From an uncultured Lachnospiraceae bacterium (lineage in GTDB: Bacteria > Bacillota > Clostridia > Lachnospirales > Lachnospiraceae), in the NCBI GenBank assembly GCA_947164865.1, contig CAMUYA010000003.1, positions 1 through 64,000 of the forward strand: a DNA stretch of 64,000 nucleotides, in the 5' to 3' direction. Shown here one piece after another: positions 45,095 to 54,766 of this stretch. The position numbers were made by a program, and so were the translations under genes. Under the pieces are notes generated by a model. It was given only the letters and a program-made list of their open reading frames with translations, did no database searches and was not told the DNA's origin. The first letter of the stretch is position 1. Each line of letters opens with the position of its first letter.

Positions 45095-46429
45095 ATGAAC
45101 AATTACACGATGGAAGATGTATTAAGACTCCTTGAAGATGAAGATGTAGAATTTGTAAAGCTGCAGTTTACGGACATCCACGGCACTCTTAAGAATATTG
45201 CCGTGACTGCCGGTAAGATCGCAAGTGTGCTTGAAAACGGGTGCAGATTTGATCTGTCAAGGGCTGATGGAATATCGAGGATCACGGACTCCGAGAGAAT
45301 ACTTGTCCCGGATTATTCAACCTTTGAGATACTTCCATGGAGACCGCAGCAGGGCAAAGTAGCCAGACTCCTTTGCGATATCTGCATGCCGGACGGAAAG
45401 CCCGCAACGGGCAGTCCCAGATATATCCTCAAAAAGACGGCGGAGGCCGCTGCCGAAAAGGGATATGAATTCGAGGTGGGACCGGAGTGTGAGTTTTTCC
45501 TTTTTGAGACGGACGAAAACGGAAACCCCACGGTAGTGACTCATGAGCAGGCGGGATACTATGATGTGGGACCTCTTGATGAGGGAGAGAACGCCCGCAG
45601 GGATATCGTAATGAACCTTGAAGATATGGGCTTCGAGATAGATGCTTCCCATCACGAGGCTGCTCCGGCGCAGCATGAGATAGACCTGAGCTATGAAAAT
45701 GTCATGACCGCCGCAGACAGCATTCAGACCTTCAAGCTTGCAGTGCGTGCCATAGCCAAGCGTCACGGCCTTCACGCCACCTTTATGCCCAAGCCCAAGA
45801 ACGGCGTTAACGGATCGGGCATGCATATCAATATGTCACTTAAGAAGGACGGAAAAAACCTGTTTTCGGATCCTTCGGATAAATACGGCCTCTCAAAGGA
45901 AGCATATATGTTCATCGGGGGACTGATGGAGCATCTTCGCGGAATGAGCGTGTTTACCAATCCCCTTGTCAATTCATACAAGAGGCTTCTTCCTGAATTT
46001 GAGGCACCTGTTTACATTGCATGGAGTGCAAGGAACAGAAATCAGATGATCAGGATCGCAAGAGCGCTCAGCGCCGACAAGATCAGGATAGAGCTCAGAA
46101 GCGCCGATGCCGCATCCAATCCTTACCTTGCTCTGGCACTCTGCCTTGCTGCAGGGCTTGACGGCATTGAGAAAAAGATCATGCCGCCCGAGGCTGTGGA
46201 CGGAAACATCGCCTCCTTCAGCCCTGAGGAGAGAAGCAAAGCGGGGATAAAGAGGCTTCCGGAGAATCTCAGCGAAGCGATAAAGGCAGCGGAGGAAGAT
46301 CCTTTTATAAGACAGGTGCTCGGCGATGACGCCTTTGATAAGTATATCTGGCTGAAAAAGAAAGAATGGGACGATTATAATACATTCGTTTCGGAATGGG
46401 AGCTTTCGGAATATCTTAACAGATATTGA
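45095..46429 (+). CDS. glnA: Glutamine synthetase type I
   Basis: A 444-residue enzyme making glutamine from glutamate, ammonia and ATP. It opens with MNNYTMEDVLRLLED and LQFTDIHGTLKN. Metal-site residues lie in FEVGPECEFFLF and in HHEAAPAQHEIDL. The ATP-site NGVNGSGMHINMSL and RNRNQMIRIA are present. The lack of the adenylylation-type C-terminus matches the GSI-alpha form of Firmicutes. The start at 45095 gives the usual length; GTG at 45056 and ATG at 45083 would add residues without support. An ANTAR regulator follows by 11 bp. Confidence 0.96.
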   Translation: MNNYTMEDVLRLLEDEDVEFVKLQFTDIHGTLKNIAVTAGKIASVLENGCRFDLSRADGISRITDSERILVPDYSTFEILPWRPQQGKVARLLCDICMPDGKPATGSPRYILKKTAEAAAEKGYEFEVGPECEFFLFETDENGNPTVVTHEQAGYYDVGPLDEGENARRDIVMNLEDMGFEIDASHHEAAPAQHEIDLSYENVMTAADSIQTFKLAVRAIAKRHGLHATFMPKPKNGVNGSGMHINMSLKKDGKNLFSDPSDKYGLSKEAYMFIGGLMEHLRGMSVFTNPLVNSYKRLLPEFEAPVYIAWSARNRNQMIRIARALSADKIRIELRSADAASNPYLALALCLAAGLDGIEKKIMPPEAVDGNIASFSPEERSKAGIKRLPENLSEAIKAAEEDPFIRQVLGDDAFDKYIWLKKKEWDDYNTFVSEWELSEYLNRY

Positions 46430-46440
46430 GAGGTTACTAA

Positions 46441-46986
46441 GTGGTAGGCATAATAATAGCGCTCTCCAAACCGGAAGAATCCGCCGGGATAAAAACTATC
46501 CTGACAAGGAGCGGCTACAGGAAATTCTTTGTGTGCGCAAACGGCGCCCAGACGATAACCCAAGCCGACTCGCTTGATTACGGGATAGTCATATGCGGTT
46601 ACAAGCTGCAGGATATGATGTATTCACAGCTGCGCGAAAACCTTCACTCCGGCTTTGAAATGCTGGTGCTCGTGTCGATGAAAAACTCCGACGACTGTTA
46701 CGGAAACGGCATATCAAAGCTGACCATGCCGCTTCAGACATCGGAGCTGATCAAAAAGATCGGGCTCATGACAGATGATATCCTGAGGCGAAAGAAGCGT
46801 TCACCGGTCCCTCCGAGAAAGAGAAGCGAAGAAGATCTTAAGATAATAAACGAGGCGAAGAATCTTCTGATGAAGAAGAATAATCTCACGGAAGAAGAAG
46901 CCCACAGATATATCCAGAGAGTGAGCATGGAAAGCGGCTCCGACCTTGTGGAGACCGCGGGGAAAGTGCTGACCCTTATAGGATGA
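46441..46986 (+). CDS. ANTAR-domain antiterminator regulator
   Basis: A 181-residue protein. Residues 1-118 are receiver-like but with a degenerate phosphorylation site (the DYGIVICGYKLQ stretch in place of the usual Asp loop). Residues 126-181 are an ANTAR domain (RSEEDLKIINEAKNLLMKK, then TEEEAHRYIQ), which binds paired hairpins in mRNA and prevents termination. Being 11 bp after glnA, it likely controls nitrogen genes, as in other Clostridia. GTG start with GAGAGG upstream. The matching paired hairpins were not found upstream of glnA by eye. Confidence 0.88.
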   Translation: MVGIIIALSKPEESAGIKTILTRSGYRKFFVCANGAQTITQADSLDYGIVICGYKLQDMMYSQLRENLHSGFEMLVLVSMKNSDDCYGNGISKLTMPLQTSELIKKIGLMTDDILRRKKRSPVPPRKRSEEDLKIINEAKNLLMKKNNLTEEEAHRYIQRVSMESGSDLVETAGKVLTLIG

Positions 46987-47000
46987 TGGGAGCAATGATC

Positions 47001-47867
47001 ATGAAATTTACTAAAATGCACGGCTGCGGAAATGATTATGTATATGTTAACGGAGCAGAGGAGATCATTCCTTCGGATAAAAAGGAGGAACTGATCAGAA
47101 AGCTGAGTGACAGACATTTCGGAATCGGCGGGGACGGAGTGATCTTTATAAATCCCTCGGATGAAGCCGATTTTGAGATGGAGATGCATAATGCCGACGG
47201 AAGCTACTCCGAAATGTGCGGAAACGGCATAAGATGTGTGGCGAAGTATGTTTATGACAAGGGGCTTACTTCGTCAAAAAAGGTGAGTATCATAAGCGGA
47301 GGCAAGGTCAGATACCTGGACCTGTTCACGCGAGAGAACAAAAGCTTTCCCAACGGGGAAGAGGTTGAAAGAGTGCGCGTGAATATGGGAGCTCCCGTTT
47401 TAAAGCCGGAGGAGATACCGGTGAAAGCCGGAAACGGTGAGACGGCGATAGATGTTCCCATAAATGTGTGCGGTACGGATTACAGGATGACCTGTGTATC
47501 CATGGGAAATCCCCATGCAGTGGTGTTCATGAGCGGGGTTAAGGAACTCGGGATCGAAAAGATCGGGCCTTATTTTGAGAATCATGAAATGTTTCCCCGA
47601 AGGACCAATACCGAGTTTGCAGAGGTGTTAAACCGCGGGGAAGTAAATATGAGAGTGTGGGAGAGAGGCACGGGAGAAACCCTTGCATGCGGAACCGGAG
47701 CATGCGCCACAGCCGTGGCCTGCATCCTGAACGGGCTTACCGATGACAAGGTGATCGTACATCTTTTGGGAGGAGATCTGGAAATAGAGTGGGATCGCAA
47801 AGAAAACCTCGTTTACATGACCGGACCCGCCACAACCGTGTTTGAGGGCGAAATAACCGCGGTGTAA
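47001..47867 (+). CDS. dapF: Diaminopimelate epimerase
   Basis: A 288-residue enzyme interconverting LL- and meso-diaminopimelate for lysine and peptidoglycan. KMHGCGNDYVYVN opens the protein; catalytic cysteines lie in ADGSYSEMCGNGIRC (Cys73) and ETLACGTGACAT. The start at 47001 has GGGAG at good spacing; the frame has earlier ATGs at 46983, 46986 and 46995 overlapping the previous gene. Confidence 0.95.
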   Translation: MKFTKMHGCGNDYVYVNGAEEIIPSDKKEELIRKLSDRHFGIGGDGVIFINPSDEADFEMEMHNADGSYSEMCGNGIRCVAKYVYDKGLTSSKKVSIISGGKVRYLDLFTRENKSFPNGEEVERVRVNMGAPVLKPEEIPVKAGNGETAIDVPINVCGTDYRMTCVSMGNPHAVVFMSGVKELGIEKIGPYFENHEMFPRRTNTEFAEVLNRGEVNMRVWERGTGETLACGTGACATAVACILNGLTDDKVIVHLLGGDLEIEWDRKENLVYMTGPATTVFEGEITAV

Positions 47868-47982
47868 ACTGAATTATGGAAACCGGAACAGGAATATTTG
47901 AATTATGTTAACTATATTATGTAAACCGAAGAAATGAAATAAGCATTTAAGTTATGTAAACCAACAGGAGAACACAGACATC

Positions 47983-49197
47983 ATGGTTAAGGCAAATGAC
48001 AATTACTTGAAACTTCCCGGAAGCTATCTTTTTTCCACCATCGGAAAAAAGGTACGCGAATACAGTGAGGCACATCCCGAAGCAAAGATAATAAGGCTTG
48101 GAATAGGGGATGTCACCCAGCCTCTGGCACCGGCCATCATAGATGCGCTTCACAAAGCCGTGGACGAGATGGGAGTGCGAGAGACCTTTAAAGGGTATGC
48201 ACCCGATCTGGGATATGAATTCTTAAGAAACACCATAGCGGAAAATGATTACAGATCGAGGGGATGCGATATCAGAACGGACGAGATCTTTGTATCGGAC
48301 GGAGCTAAGAGCGACTGCGCCAACATCCAGGAAATATTCAGCCTCGATAATAAGATCGCGGTGTGCGATCCGGTTTATCCTGTGTACGTGGACTCAAACG
48401 TTATGGCGGGAAGATGCGGAGATTATGATGCTGCCAGCGGAGTGTGGAGCAATGTGATCTACATGCCCTGTACCGCTGATAACGGATTTGCGCCGGAGCT
48501 TCCGGGGGAAACGCCGGATCTTATCTATCTGTGCTTTCCCAACAACCCTACAGGATCGGCGATAACAAAGCCTCAGCTGCAGGAGTGGGTGGATTATGCC
48601 AATAAAATCGGAGCCATCATCCTGTATGATGCTGCCTATGAGGCGTATATTTCGGAAGATAATATTCCTCACAGCATCTTTGAATGTGAAGGGGCAAGAA
48701 CCTGTGCGATAGAGTTCAGATCCTTCTCCAAAAATGCCGGATTTACGGGAGTGAGACTTGGATTTACCGTTATCCCCAAGGAACTCAAAGCCGGGGATGT
48801 GCAGCTTCATCCGCTTTGGGCAAGGAGACACGGGACCAAATACAACGGTGCTCCGTATATCATACAGCGAGCGGGTGAAGCGGTTTATTCCGAAGAGGGA
48901 AAGAAGCAGCTAAAGGCTCAGGTCGCATACTATATGGATAATGCGAGATATATATACAACGGATTAAAGGAAGCCGGATACACCGTATCCGGAGGTGTGA
49001 ATGCACCTTATATCTGGCTGAAGGCTCCGAATAACATGACCAGCTGGGAGTTCTTCGATCATCTGCTTGAGAAGGTAAATGTGGTAGGAACACCCGGATC
49101 GGGATTCGGTCCTTCCGGAGAGACTTATTTCAGACTTACGGCATTCGGAACAAAGGAAGCCACCATTGAAGCTGTAGACAGAATCAAGAAAATGTGA
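47983..49197 (+). CDS. dapL: LL-diaminopimelate aminotransferase
   Basis: A 404-residue class I/II PLP aminotransferase that makes LL-DAP in one step from tetrahydrodipicolinate. NDNYLKLPGSYLFSTIGKK, the YAPDLGYEFLR loop, CFPNNPTGSA, YDAAYEAYIS and the PLP lysine in FRSFSKNAGFTGVRLG are typical of DapL. Next to dapF it completes the DAP branch without succinyl or acetyl intermediates. ATG has AGGAG upstream. The 115-bp gap before it holds diverged TTATGTAAACC repeats. Confidence 0.95.
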   Translation: MVKANDNYLKLPGSYLFSTIGKKVREYSEAHPEAKIIRLGIGDVTQPLAPAIIDALHKAVDEMGVRETFKGYAPDLGYEFLRNTIAENDYRSRGCDIRTDEIFVSDGAKSDCANIQEIFSLDNKIAVCDPVYPVYVDSNVMAGRCGDYDAASGVWSNVIYMPCTADNGFAPELPGETPDLIYLCFPNNPTGSAITKPQLQEWVDYANKIGAIILYDAAYEAYISEDNIPHSIFECEGARTCAIEFRSFSKNAGFTGVRLGFTVIPKELKAGDVQLHPLWARRHGTKYNGAPYIIQRAGEAVYSEEGKKQLKAQVAYYMDNARYIYNGLKEAGYTVSGGVNAPYIWLKAPNNMTSWEFFDHLLEKVNVVGTPGSGFGPSGETYFRLTAFGTKEATIEAVDRIKKM

Positions 49198-49240
49198 TAA
49201 AAAGCGGCAACGCCGCGAAAAGTAAGGATCAGGAGAAAGA

Positions 49241-49738
49241 ATGAACACGTCCTGGCTGGTAATATGGCTGATAATGCTCATAATATTTGTTGTGATCGAG
49301 ATAATCACGACAGGGATCACCTCGGTCTGGATGGCTGTGGCATCCGGGGCTGCGGCGGTCTGCGCTGCGCTGAACGCTCCCGTGTGGCTTCAGTTTATAG
49401 TATTTGCGGGTATGAGCTTCATTCTTTTTGCACTTGTAAGACCCCGGGTAAAGCGAAGTTATGATATTAAAAGACGCAGGAACCGGGAGCAGACTCTTGT
49501 GGGTGAGAGGGGACTTGTCATAAGTGAGGTTGATAATCTCAAAAGAATAGGTCTGGTGAGAATAAGAGGCCGTGAGTGGAATGCCAGATGCAACGAAAAC
49601 GGGGTTGTGCTGCCCGAAGGAACGGTTGTGAGGATCACCGAAGTTATAGAGGATATGGTGATCGTAAGGCCCGACGATTCAATAGTGAACATGGATATCA
49701 GAGACTCAGAAGCGAGACTGGATCCCGAGAAATTCTAA
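49241..49738 (+). CDS. NfeD-family membrane protein
   Basis: A 165-residue short NfeD protein. Three to four membrane spans (about 5-27, 30-50, 52-67), then the OB-fold domain LVGERGLVISEVDNLKRIGL with GREWNARCNENGVVL and GTVVRITEVIEDMVIV. Such proteins usually pair with a flotillin or membrane protease, but none is adjacent. ATG has AGGAG upstream; argF follows by 27 bp. Confidence 0.88.
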   Translation: MNTSWLVIWLIMLIIFVVIEIITTGITSVWMAVASGAAAVCAALNAPVWLQFIVFAGMSFILFALVRPRVKRSYDIKRRRNREQTLVGERGLVISEVDNLKRIGLVRIRGREWNARCNENGVVLPEGTVVRITEVIEDMVIVRPDDSIVNMDIRDSEARLDPEKF

Positions 49739-49765
49739 TAATACGATCCGGAAAAGGAGAAAAAA

Positions 49766-50749
49766 ATGGATTTAAAAGGACGCGACTTCTTAAAACTGCT
49801 TGACTATACGCCGGAGGAAATAGAATATCTGCTTGAGCTTGCGGCGGATCTTAAGGAAAAAAAGAAAAAAGGCATACCCGTGGATCATCACAGAGGCAAG
49901 AATATCGCCCTGATATTTGAAAAGACCAGCACCAGAACGAGATGCTCGTTTGAGGTGGCAGCCCATGACCTCGGGATGGGTGCGACGTATCTTGACCCTT
50001 CGGGATCACAGATAGGCAAGAAGGAATCGATCGCAGACACCGCACGCGTTCTTTCGAGTATGTTTGACGGTATAGAATACCGCGGATACGGTCAGGAGAT
50101 AGTGGAAGAGCTTGCCAAATACTCAAAAGTACCTGTATGGAACGGCCTTACAAACGAGTTTCATCCCACTCAGATGCTGGCGGATATGCTGACCATAAAG
50201 GAAGAATTCGGTCATCTTAAGGGCATAAAGCTGGCTTATATGGGGGATGCCCGTTATAATACCGGCAACTCGCTTATGATCGCCTGTGCAAAGATGGGAA
50301 TGCACTTTAACGGCTGTGCTCCAAAGAAGTACTGGCCCGTGCAGGAGCTGATAGATACCGCAAAGAAGATAGCAGAGCAGACCGGAGGAAGCATCACCCT
50401 CACCGAGAATGCAATGGAGGGAACCAAAGACGCCGACGTGGTCTGCACCGATGTGTGGGTGTCAATGGGCGAGCCCGATGAGATCTGGGCCGAGAGGATC
50501 GCTGATCTTAGGGATTATCAGGTGAATTCCGCCATCATGAAGAATGCTTCGGATAAAGCCATCTTTATGCACTGCCTGCCCGCATTCCACGATCTTAAGA
50601 CCAAGATCGGCGCTGAAGTGGGAAAGAAATTCGGGATCACCGAGATGGAAGTAACCGACGAAGTATTCGAATCGTCTCAGAGCCGCGTGTTTGAAGAGGC
50701 TGAGAACAGGATGCATACTATAAAAGCCGTAATAGATGCAACAGTATAA
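49766..50749 (+). CDS. argF: Ornithine carbamoyltransferase
   Basis: A 327-residue enzyme forming citrulline from ornithine and carbamoyl phosphate in arginine synthesis or degradation. Carbamoyl-phosphate site STRTRCSF (about 54-61), ornithine-site region [11 protein letters not shown] and HCLPAFHDL are all present. AAAAGGAG upstream. No other arg gene is near. birA begins 7 bp after its stop. Confidence 0.95.
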   Translation: MDLKGRDFLKLLDYTPEEIEYLLELAADLKEKKKKGIPVDHHRGKNIALIFEKTSTRTRCSFEVAAHDLGMGATYLDPSGSQIGKKESIADTARVLSSMFDGIEYRGYGQEIVEELAKYSKVPVWNGLTNEFHPTQMLADMLTIKEEFGHLKGIKLAYMGDARYNTGNSLMIACAKMGMHFNGCAPKKYWPVQELIDTAKKIAEQTGGSITLTENAMEGTKDADVVCTDVWVSMGEPDEIWAERIADLRDYQVNSAIMKNASDKAIFMHCLPAFHDLKTKIGAEVGKKFGITEMEVTDEVFESSQSRVFEEAENRMHTIKAVIDATV

Positions 50750-50756
50750 TTAATTT

Positions 50757-51761
50757 ATGAAATCGGATATTCTGAACCTACTTAGAAATACAAATGAATA
50801 TATATCGGGACAGGAGCTGTGCGAGCGCTTCGGCGTGTCCAGAAATGCCGTATGGAAGGCAATCGAGTCCCTCAAAAAGGACGGGTATGAGATAGAAGCT
50901 GTCAGAAACCGCGGATACAGGCTGGTTGCCTGCAATAAGGACATCTTTATCAAAAGAGAGATAGAGGCTCTGCTTCTCGGCAGTGAATTATCTCACAAGG
51001 TGGTGTTTTACTCCGAGACAGGTTCCACCAACAGCGACGCAAAGCTTATGGCGGAAGAGGGAGAGCAGGATGGCCTGCTGGTGGTAGCGGATTCACAGAA
51101 TTCCGGGCGCGGCAGGCGCGGTCGGAGCTGGGTCAGCCCTCCCGGAAAGAATGCTTACTTTTCGCTTATGTTAAAGCCTGATATCTCTCCGGCCAAGGGA
51201 CCGATGGTCACTTTGCTGATGGCGCTTTCCGTTGCGCTTGGAGTGAAAGGCCTTATGCCGAAAAAAGAGAGTGAAGAGCTGCCGGACGTGGGGATCAAAT
51301 GGCCCAATGATGTGGTGATAAACGGAAAGAAGATATGCGGGATACTCACTGAGATGAGCATGGAAGACAGCTTCATTCACTATATTGTGATTGGTGTCGG
51401 TATAAATGTAAAGAAGCAGGAGTTTGAGGGTGAGATATCAAAGATCGCTTCCAGTATCGACAACGAGTGGAACACCAACACCTACAGAAGTGCGCTGGTT
51501 GCGAATATAATCAGGTATTTTGACGGATTTTACAAGGAATACCTGGAAAAAGGGAATCTGTCGGGAATAAAGGACAGATACGAGGAGCTGCTTGTAAATA
51601 AGGGGAGAGAAGTGAGAGTACTCGATCCGAAGGGGGAGTACACGGCGAAGGCGCTGGGGATCGATGAGAACGGGCAGCTGATGGTGGAAAGAACGGATGG
51701 AAAGCTCGAAGCAATTTACGCCGGGGAGGTTTCTGTTCGTGGAATTTATGGGTATATTTAA
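50757..51761 (+). CDS. birA: Biotin-protein ligase / biotin operon repressor
   Basis: A 334-residue bifunctional BirA. An N-terminal winged HTH (ISGQELCERFGVSRNAVWKA) precedes the ligase: TGSTNSDAKLM, the biotinoyl-AMP loop SGRGRRGRSWVSP, KWPNDVVINGKKICGIL and a C-terminal beta barrel with GEVSVRG. It charges biotin onto carboxylases and represses biotin genes when free. No Shine-Dalgarno is seen between argF's stop and the ATG, suggesting translational coupling. Confidence 0.93.
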   Translation: MKSDILNLLRNTNEYISGQELCERFGVSRNAVWKAIESLKKDGYEIEAVRNRGYRLVACNKDIFIKREIEALLLGSELSHKVVFYSETGSTNSDAKLMAEEGEQDGLLVVADSQNSGRGRRGRSWVSPPGKNAYFSLMLKPDISPAKGPMVTLLMALSVALGVKGLMPKKESEELPDVGIKWPNDVVINGKKICGILTEMSMEDSFIHYIVIGVGINVKKQEFEGEISKIASSIDNEWNTNTYRSALVANIIRYFDGFYKEYLEKGNLSGIKDRYEELLVNKGREVRVLDPKGEYTAKALGIDENGQLMVERTDGKLEAIYAGEVSVRGIYGYI

Positions 51762-51858
51762 TTATGGAAAATACCGGATGTACGGTGAGTGTGTATGTAT
51801 CCGGCACCGCCTGAATCTATAATAATAAGAGTATTTATGAATATTAGGATATACTACT

Positions 51859-52215
51859 ATGGACGAAAACAGGATCGTGCTGTGCGGCGCAAATGCGTAC
51901 GAGCAGAAGTATTATTTTAATGAGAAGTTTGAGAAGCTGCCTCAGTCGATAAAGGATGAGCTGCACATTATCTGTGTGCTGTTCACGGAAGAGGTTGGGG
52001 GATTGTTTTATATTGTGTTTGAGGACGACGGAAGCATCAGTCTGGTGACAAATGCGGACGAGGATGATATTTATTATGATGAGGTATCGTCGGGGCTGCT
52101 GGTGAGCGAGATAAGAAGGTCCAGGCAGGAGCTTTTTGAGTCGCTGAGCATTTATTACCGGATGGTGATACTCGGGGAAAAGCCGGAGAGTCTTCTTTCC
52201 GAGATAGAGGAGTGA
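51859..52215 (+). CDS. Small conserved protein (DUF6145-like, tentative)
   Basis: A 118-residue acidic protein with VLCGANAYEQKYYFNEKF near the start and LHIICVLFTEEVGGLFYIVF. I recall a DUF6145 family in Lachnospiraceae with this opening but cannot confirm it. No membrane span or known motif. It sits between birA and dusB with AGGA upstream, so probably a housekeeping accessory gene. Confidence 0.7.
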   Translation: MDENRIVLCGANAYEQKYYFNEKFEKLPQSIKDELHIICVLFTEEVGGLFYIVFEDDGSISLVTNADEDDIYYDEVSSGLLVSEIRRSRQELFESLSIYYRMVILGEKPESLLSEIEE

Positions 52216-52271
52216 CCTGCCGGTGTATGAGACTGCCGCAAGTAAGCAGTGTCCGTCCGGCGTAAAGGAAT

Positions 52272-53243
52272 ATGACTAAACTGAGGATCGGCTCGCTGGA
52301 GCTGCCAAATAATGTGATACTTGCACCTATGGCAGGGGTAACGGACCTGCCTTTTCGCATTCTGTGCAGGGAGATGGGTGCAGGTATGGTGTGCATGGAA
52401 ATGGTGAGTGCAAAGGCACTCTCATACCACAACAAAAAGACCGCTGATCTTTTGAGGATAGAGGAATCGGAGCATCCCGCATCGCTGCAGCTTTTCGGCT
52501 CGGAACCGGAGCTTATCGGTGAAGTGGTTGAGCAGATAAACGACAATCCTCATGATGTGCTTGATTTTAACATGGGATGTCCTGTACCGAAGGTGGTAAA
52601 CAACGGAGAAGGCTCCGCACTTATGAAGGATACGGATCTGGCTTTCAGGATAATGGAGCAGCTGGTCAGGCACTCCGCAAAACCTGTGACTGTCAAATTC
52701 CGAAAGGGGTTTGATGCGGAGCATGTAAATGCCGTTGAGATAGCAAAGGCTGCCCAGGCAGCAGGGGTAAATGCGGTAGCTGTTCACGGAAGGACGCGCT
52801 CGCAGTATTACAGCGGCGAGGCGGATTGGGATATCATCAGAAAGGTAAAGGAAGCCGTAAGTATTCCCGTCATCGGGAACGGAGATATCACATCGCCACT
52901 CAAAGCAAAGCGGATGATGGAAGAAACCGGATGTGACGGAATAATGATAGGACGCGGAGCCGAAGGAAATCCGTGGATATTCAGGCAGACGGTCCACTAT
53001 CTCGAAACGGGTGAGGAACTCCCGCCCCCGACAAGAGAGGAAAAGCGGGCTGTGGCAATAAGGCATGCACAGCTCATGCAGCAGTACAAGGGTGAACACA
53101 TAGCGGTGCAGGAGATGAGGAAGCATCTTGCGTGGTATACCGCAGGTATGCCGAATTCATCAAAGTTCCGCGGAAAGATAAACGCCATGGAGACCATGGA
53201 AGAGCTCCTTAAGGGAGTGGATGAGATATTCGGCGTGAGATAA
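52272..53243 (+). CDS. dusB: tRNA-dihydrouridine synthase
   Basis: A 323-residue flavoenzyme reducing uridines in tRNA. LAPMAGVTDLPFRILCREMG, catalytic Cys in NMGCPVPKVV, KFRKGFD, HGRTRSQYYSGEADW, and the FMN-phosphate site IGNGDI with GIMIGRGAEGNPWIF are present. Length and order fit the DusB group. AAAGGA upstream. Confidence 0.94.
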   Translation: MTKLRIGSLELPNNVILAPMAGVTDLPFRILCREMGAGMVCMEMVSAKALSYHNKKTADLLRIEESEHPASLQLFGSEPELIGEVVEQINDNPHDVLDFNMGCPVPKVVNNGEGSALMKDTDLAFRIMEQLVRHSAKPVTVKFRKGFDAEHVNAVEIAKAAQAAGVNAVAVHGRTRSQYYSGEADWDIIRKVKEAVSIPVIGNGDITSPLKAKRMMEETGCDGIMIGRGAEGNPWIFRQTVHYLETGEELPPPTREEKRAVAIRHAQLMQQYKGEHIAVQEMRKHLAWYTAGMPNSSKFRGKINAMETMEELLKGVDEIFGVR

Positions 53244-53288
53244 CAAGTGCCGAGGTGGGAGAATAAAAGGACTTGAGGTTTGTGATCG

Positions 53289-54710
53289 ATGAGAAATATG
53301 TATGCTGTGATCATTTTGACGCTTGCTCTGTTTACGGAAAGCTGTTCATTTGATCAGAATCTGTTCTATCACGAAGACAGTGAATACGGTCAGCCGACAG
53401 TGTCGGAAAAAGAACCGGGGCCCGGTCTTACGATCGAAAGTGCGGAGACAGAGATGTTTCCTTCCTTTGTTGTTCCCGAGAATCCGCTGGATTCGGTCCC
53501 TCCGGTAGTATCACCGGAGGAGAGCGAAGAGACCGGAGCGCAGCCGGCAGAAGAGGAAATCCGGAAAAACAGAGAAGAAAAAGTGGTGCCCAGAACGGAG
53601 AGAACCCCGGAAACAGTAGAGATTCTCGGTGAGGAATATGATGTTTACAACGCCTTTATCGATCTGTCGAGGATGAACCCCGAGGATGTTCCCGCTGTGT
53701 CGGAACAGCTCTCGCAGCTTAAAGGTTATTATAAGATAAACCTGATGAGAGAGGACGGAACGTCACCCCTTTCGGTTAAGGATGTGAAGGCTCTGCAGGA
53801 AGCTGCCCCCGAGATACATTTTGAATATGAATTTGACCTATTCGGACAGAGAGTGTCCACCACGGACAGAAGGATCGTTTATACCAATGTTCCCATAGGA
53901 AATGAGGGAGAAGAGGAGATCAGAGATGCCCTGTCCATCCTGTACAGGTGCGAGTATTTCTGTCTTGATGACTGCGGGCTCGATGACGAAGTGATGGACA
54001 GGATACGCAGCGATTTTCCTGATACCAAGGTGGTATGGAGGATCCATGTTGCAAATAAGAGTGCTCTCACCGACGATCAGGTGATCCGCATGACCCACGG
54101 TATTAATGATGCCGTTACGGGGCCCCTTCAGTACTGCAATGAAGTGGTTTATATGGATCTGGGGCATGATGCCGGGATCACTGACATTTTCTTCATAGAG
54201 CACATGCCTAAACTCGAGTGTATAATTCTTTCGGATGCCAAGATGAAGGACATCACACCGCTTTCATATTGCCCCAACCTTACATGGGTTGAGCTGGTTT
54301 ACTGTGACAGGATGACTGATATAACACCCATCGCCGATATGGAATCGATCAGGTATCTCAACATCAGCTACAGCGGGATCAGGGACTTTACCGCGATAGA
54401 CAGGATGAATCTGGAGAGATTCTGCGCGATATCGGTCGGATTTACCGATGAGATGCTGGAGGCTTATCAGCAGTCGCATCCGGATACTCTTGTGATAAAT
54501 ACAGGAAATCCTTACGGATACGCCTGGAGATATAACGATTACGGATACACCTTCTACTGGTATTACTGGGACATGAGAAAGGCCTTCAGATATACGGATC
54601 CCAGCCCGGGAGGATTCAAACTCCCCGAGGAACTTGTGGAAAAGCGTGAGAAACCCGGGCAGGATGAAGAAAGACGTATTTACGAAGAGTCAGGGAAGAC
54701 GCCCTACTGA
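53289..54710 (+). CDS. Secreted/lipoprotein with leucine-rich-repeat-like units
   Basis: A 473-residue protein. A signal segment (MYAVIILTLALFTESC) ends at Cys19; the lipobox is atypical (TESC), so lipidation is uncertain. Residues 20-110 are a Pro/Glu-rich linker. The middle has a repeated DVPAVSEQLSQLKGYYKI-like unit, and residues about 300-380 form short LRR/internalin-like repeats (LECIILSDAKMKDITPLSY, TWVELVYCDRMTDITPI, IRYLNISYSGIRDFTAI). The C-terminus is aromatic (YGYTFYWYYWDM). Surface recognition is a guess. Confidence 0.78.
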   Translation: MRNMYAVIILTLALFTESCSFDQNLFYHEDSEYGQPTVSEKEPGPGLTIESAETEMFPSFVVPENPLDSVPPVVSPEESEETGAQPAEEEIRKNREEKVVPRTERTPETVEILGEEYDVYNAFIDLSRMNPEDVPAVSEQLSQLKGYYKINLMREDGTSPLSVKDVKALQEAAPEIHFEYEFDLFGQRVSTTDRRIVYTNVPIGNEGEEEIRDALSILYRCEYFCLDDCGLDDEVMDRIRSDFPDTKVVWRIHVANKSALTDDQVIRMTHGINDAVTGPLQYCNEVVYMDLGHDAGITDIFFIEHMPKLECIILSDAKMKDITPLSYCPNLTWVELVYCDRMTDITPIADMESIRYLNISYSGIRDFTAIDRMNLERFCAISVGFTDEMLEAYQQSHPDTLVINTGNPYGYAWRYNDYGYTFYWYYWDMRKAFRYTDPSPGGFKLPEELVEKREKPGQDEERRIYEESGKTPY

Positions 54711-54766
54711 TATGGCGTGACAGAGAAATGTGTTGGGCGGAAAGCCGATGATATGAGGAAAATGCC

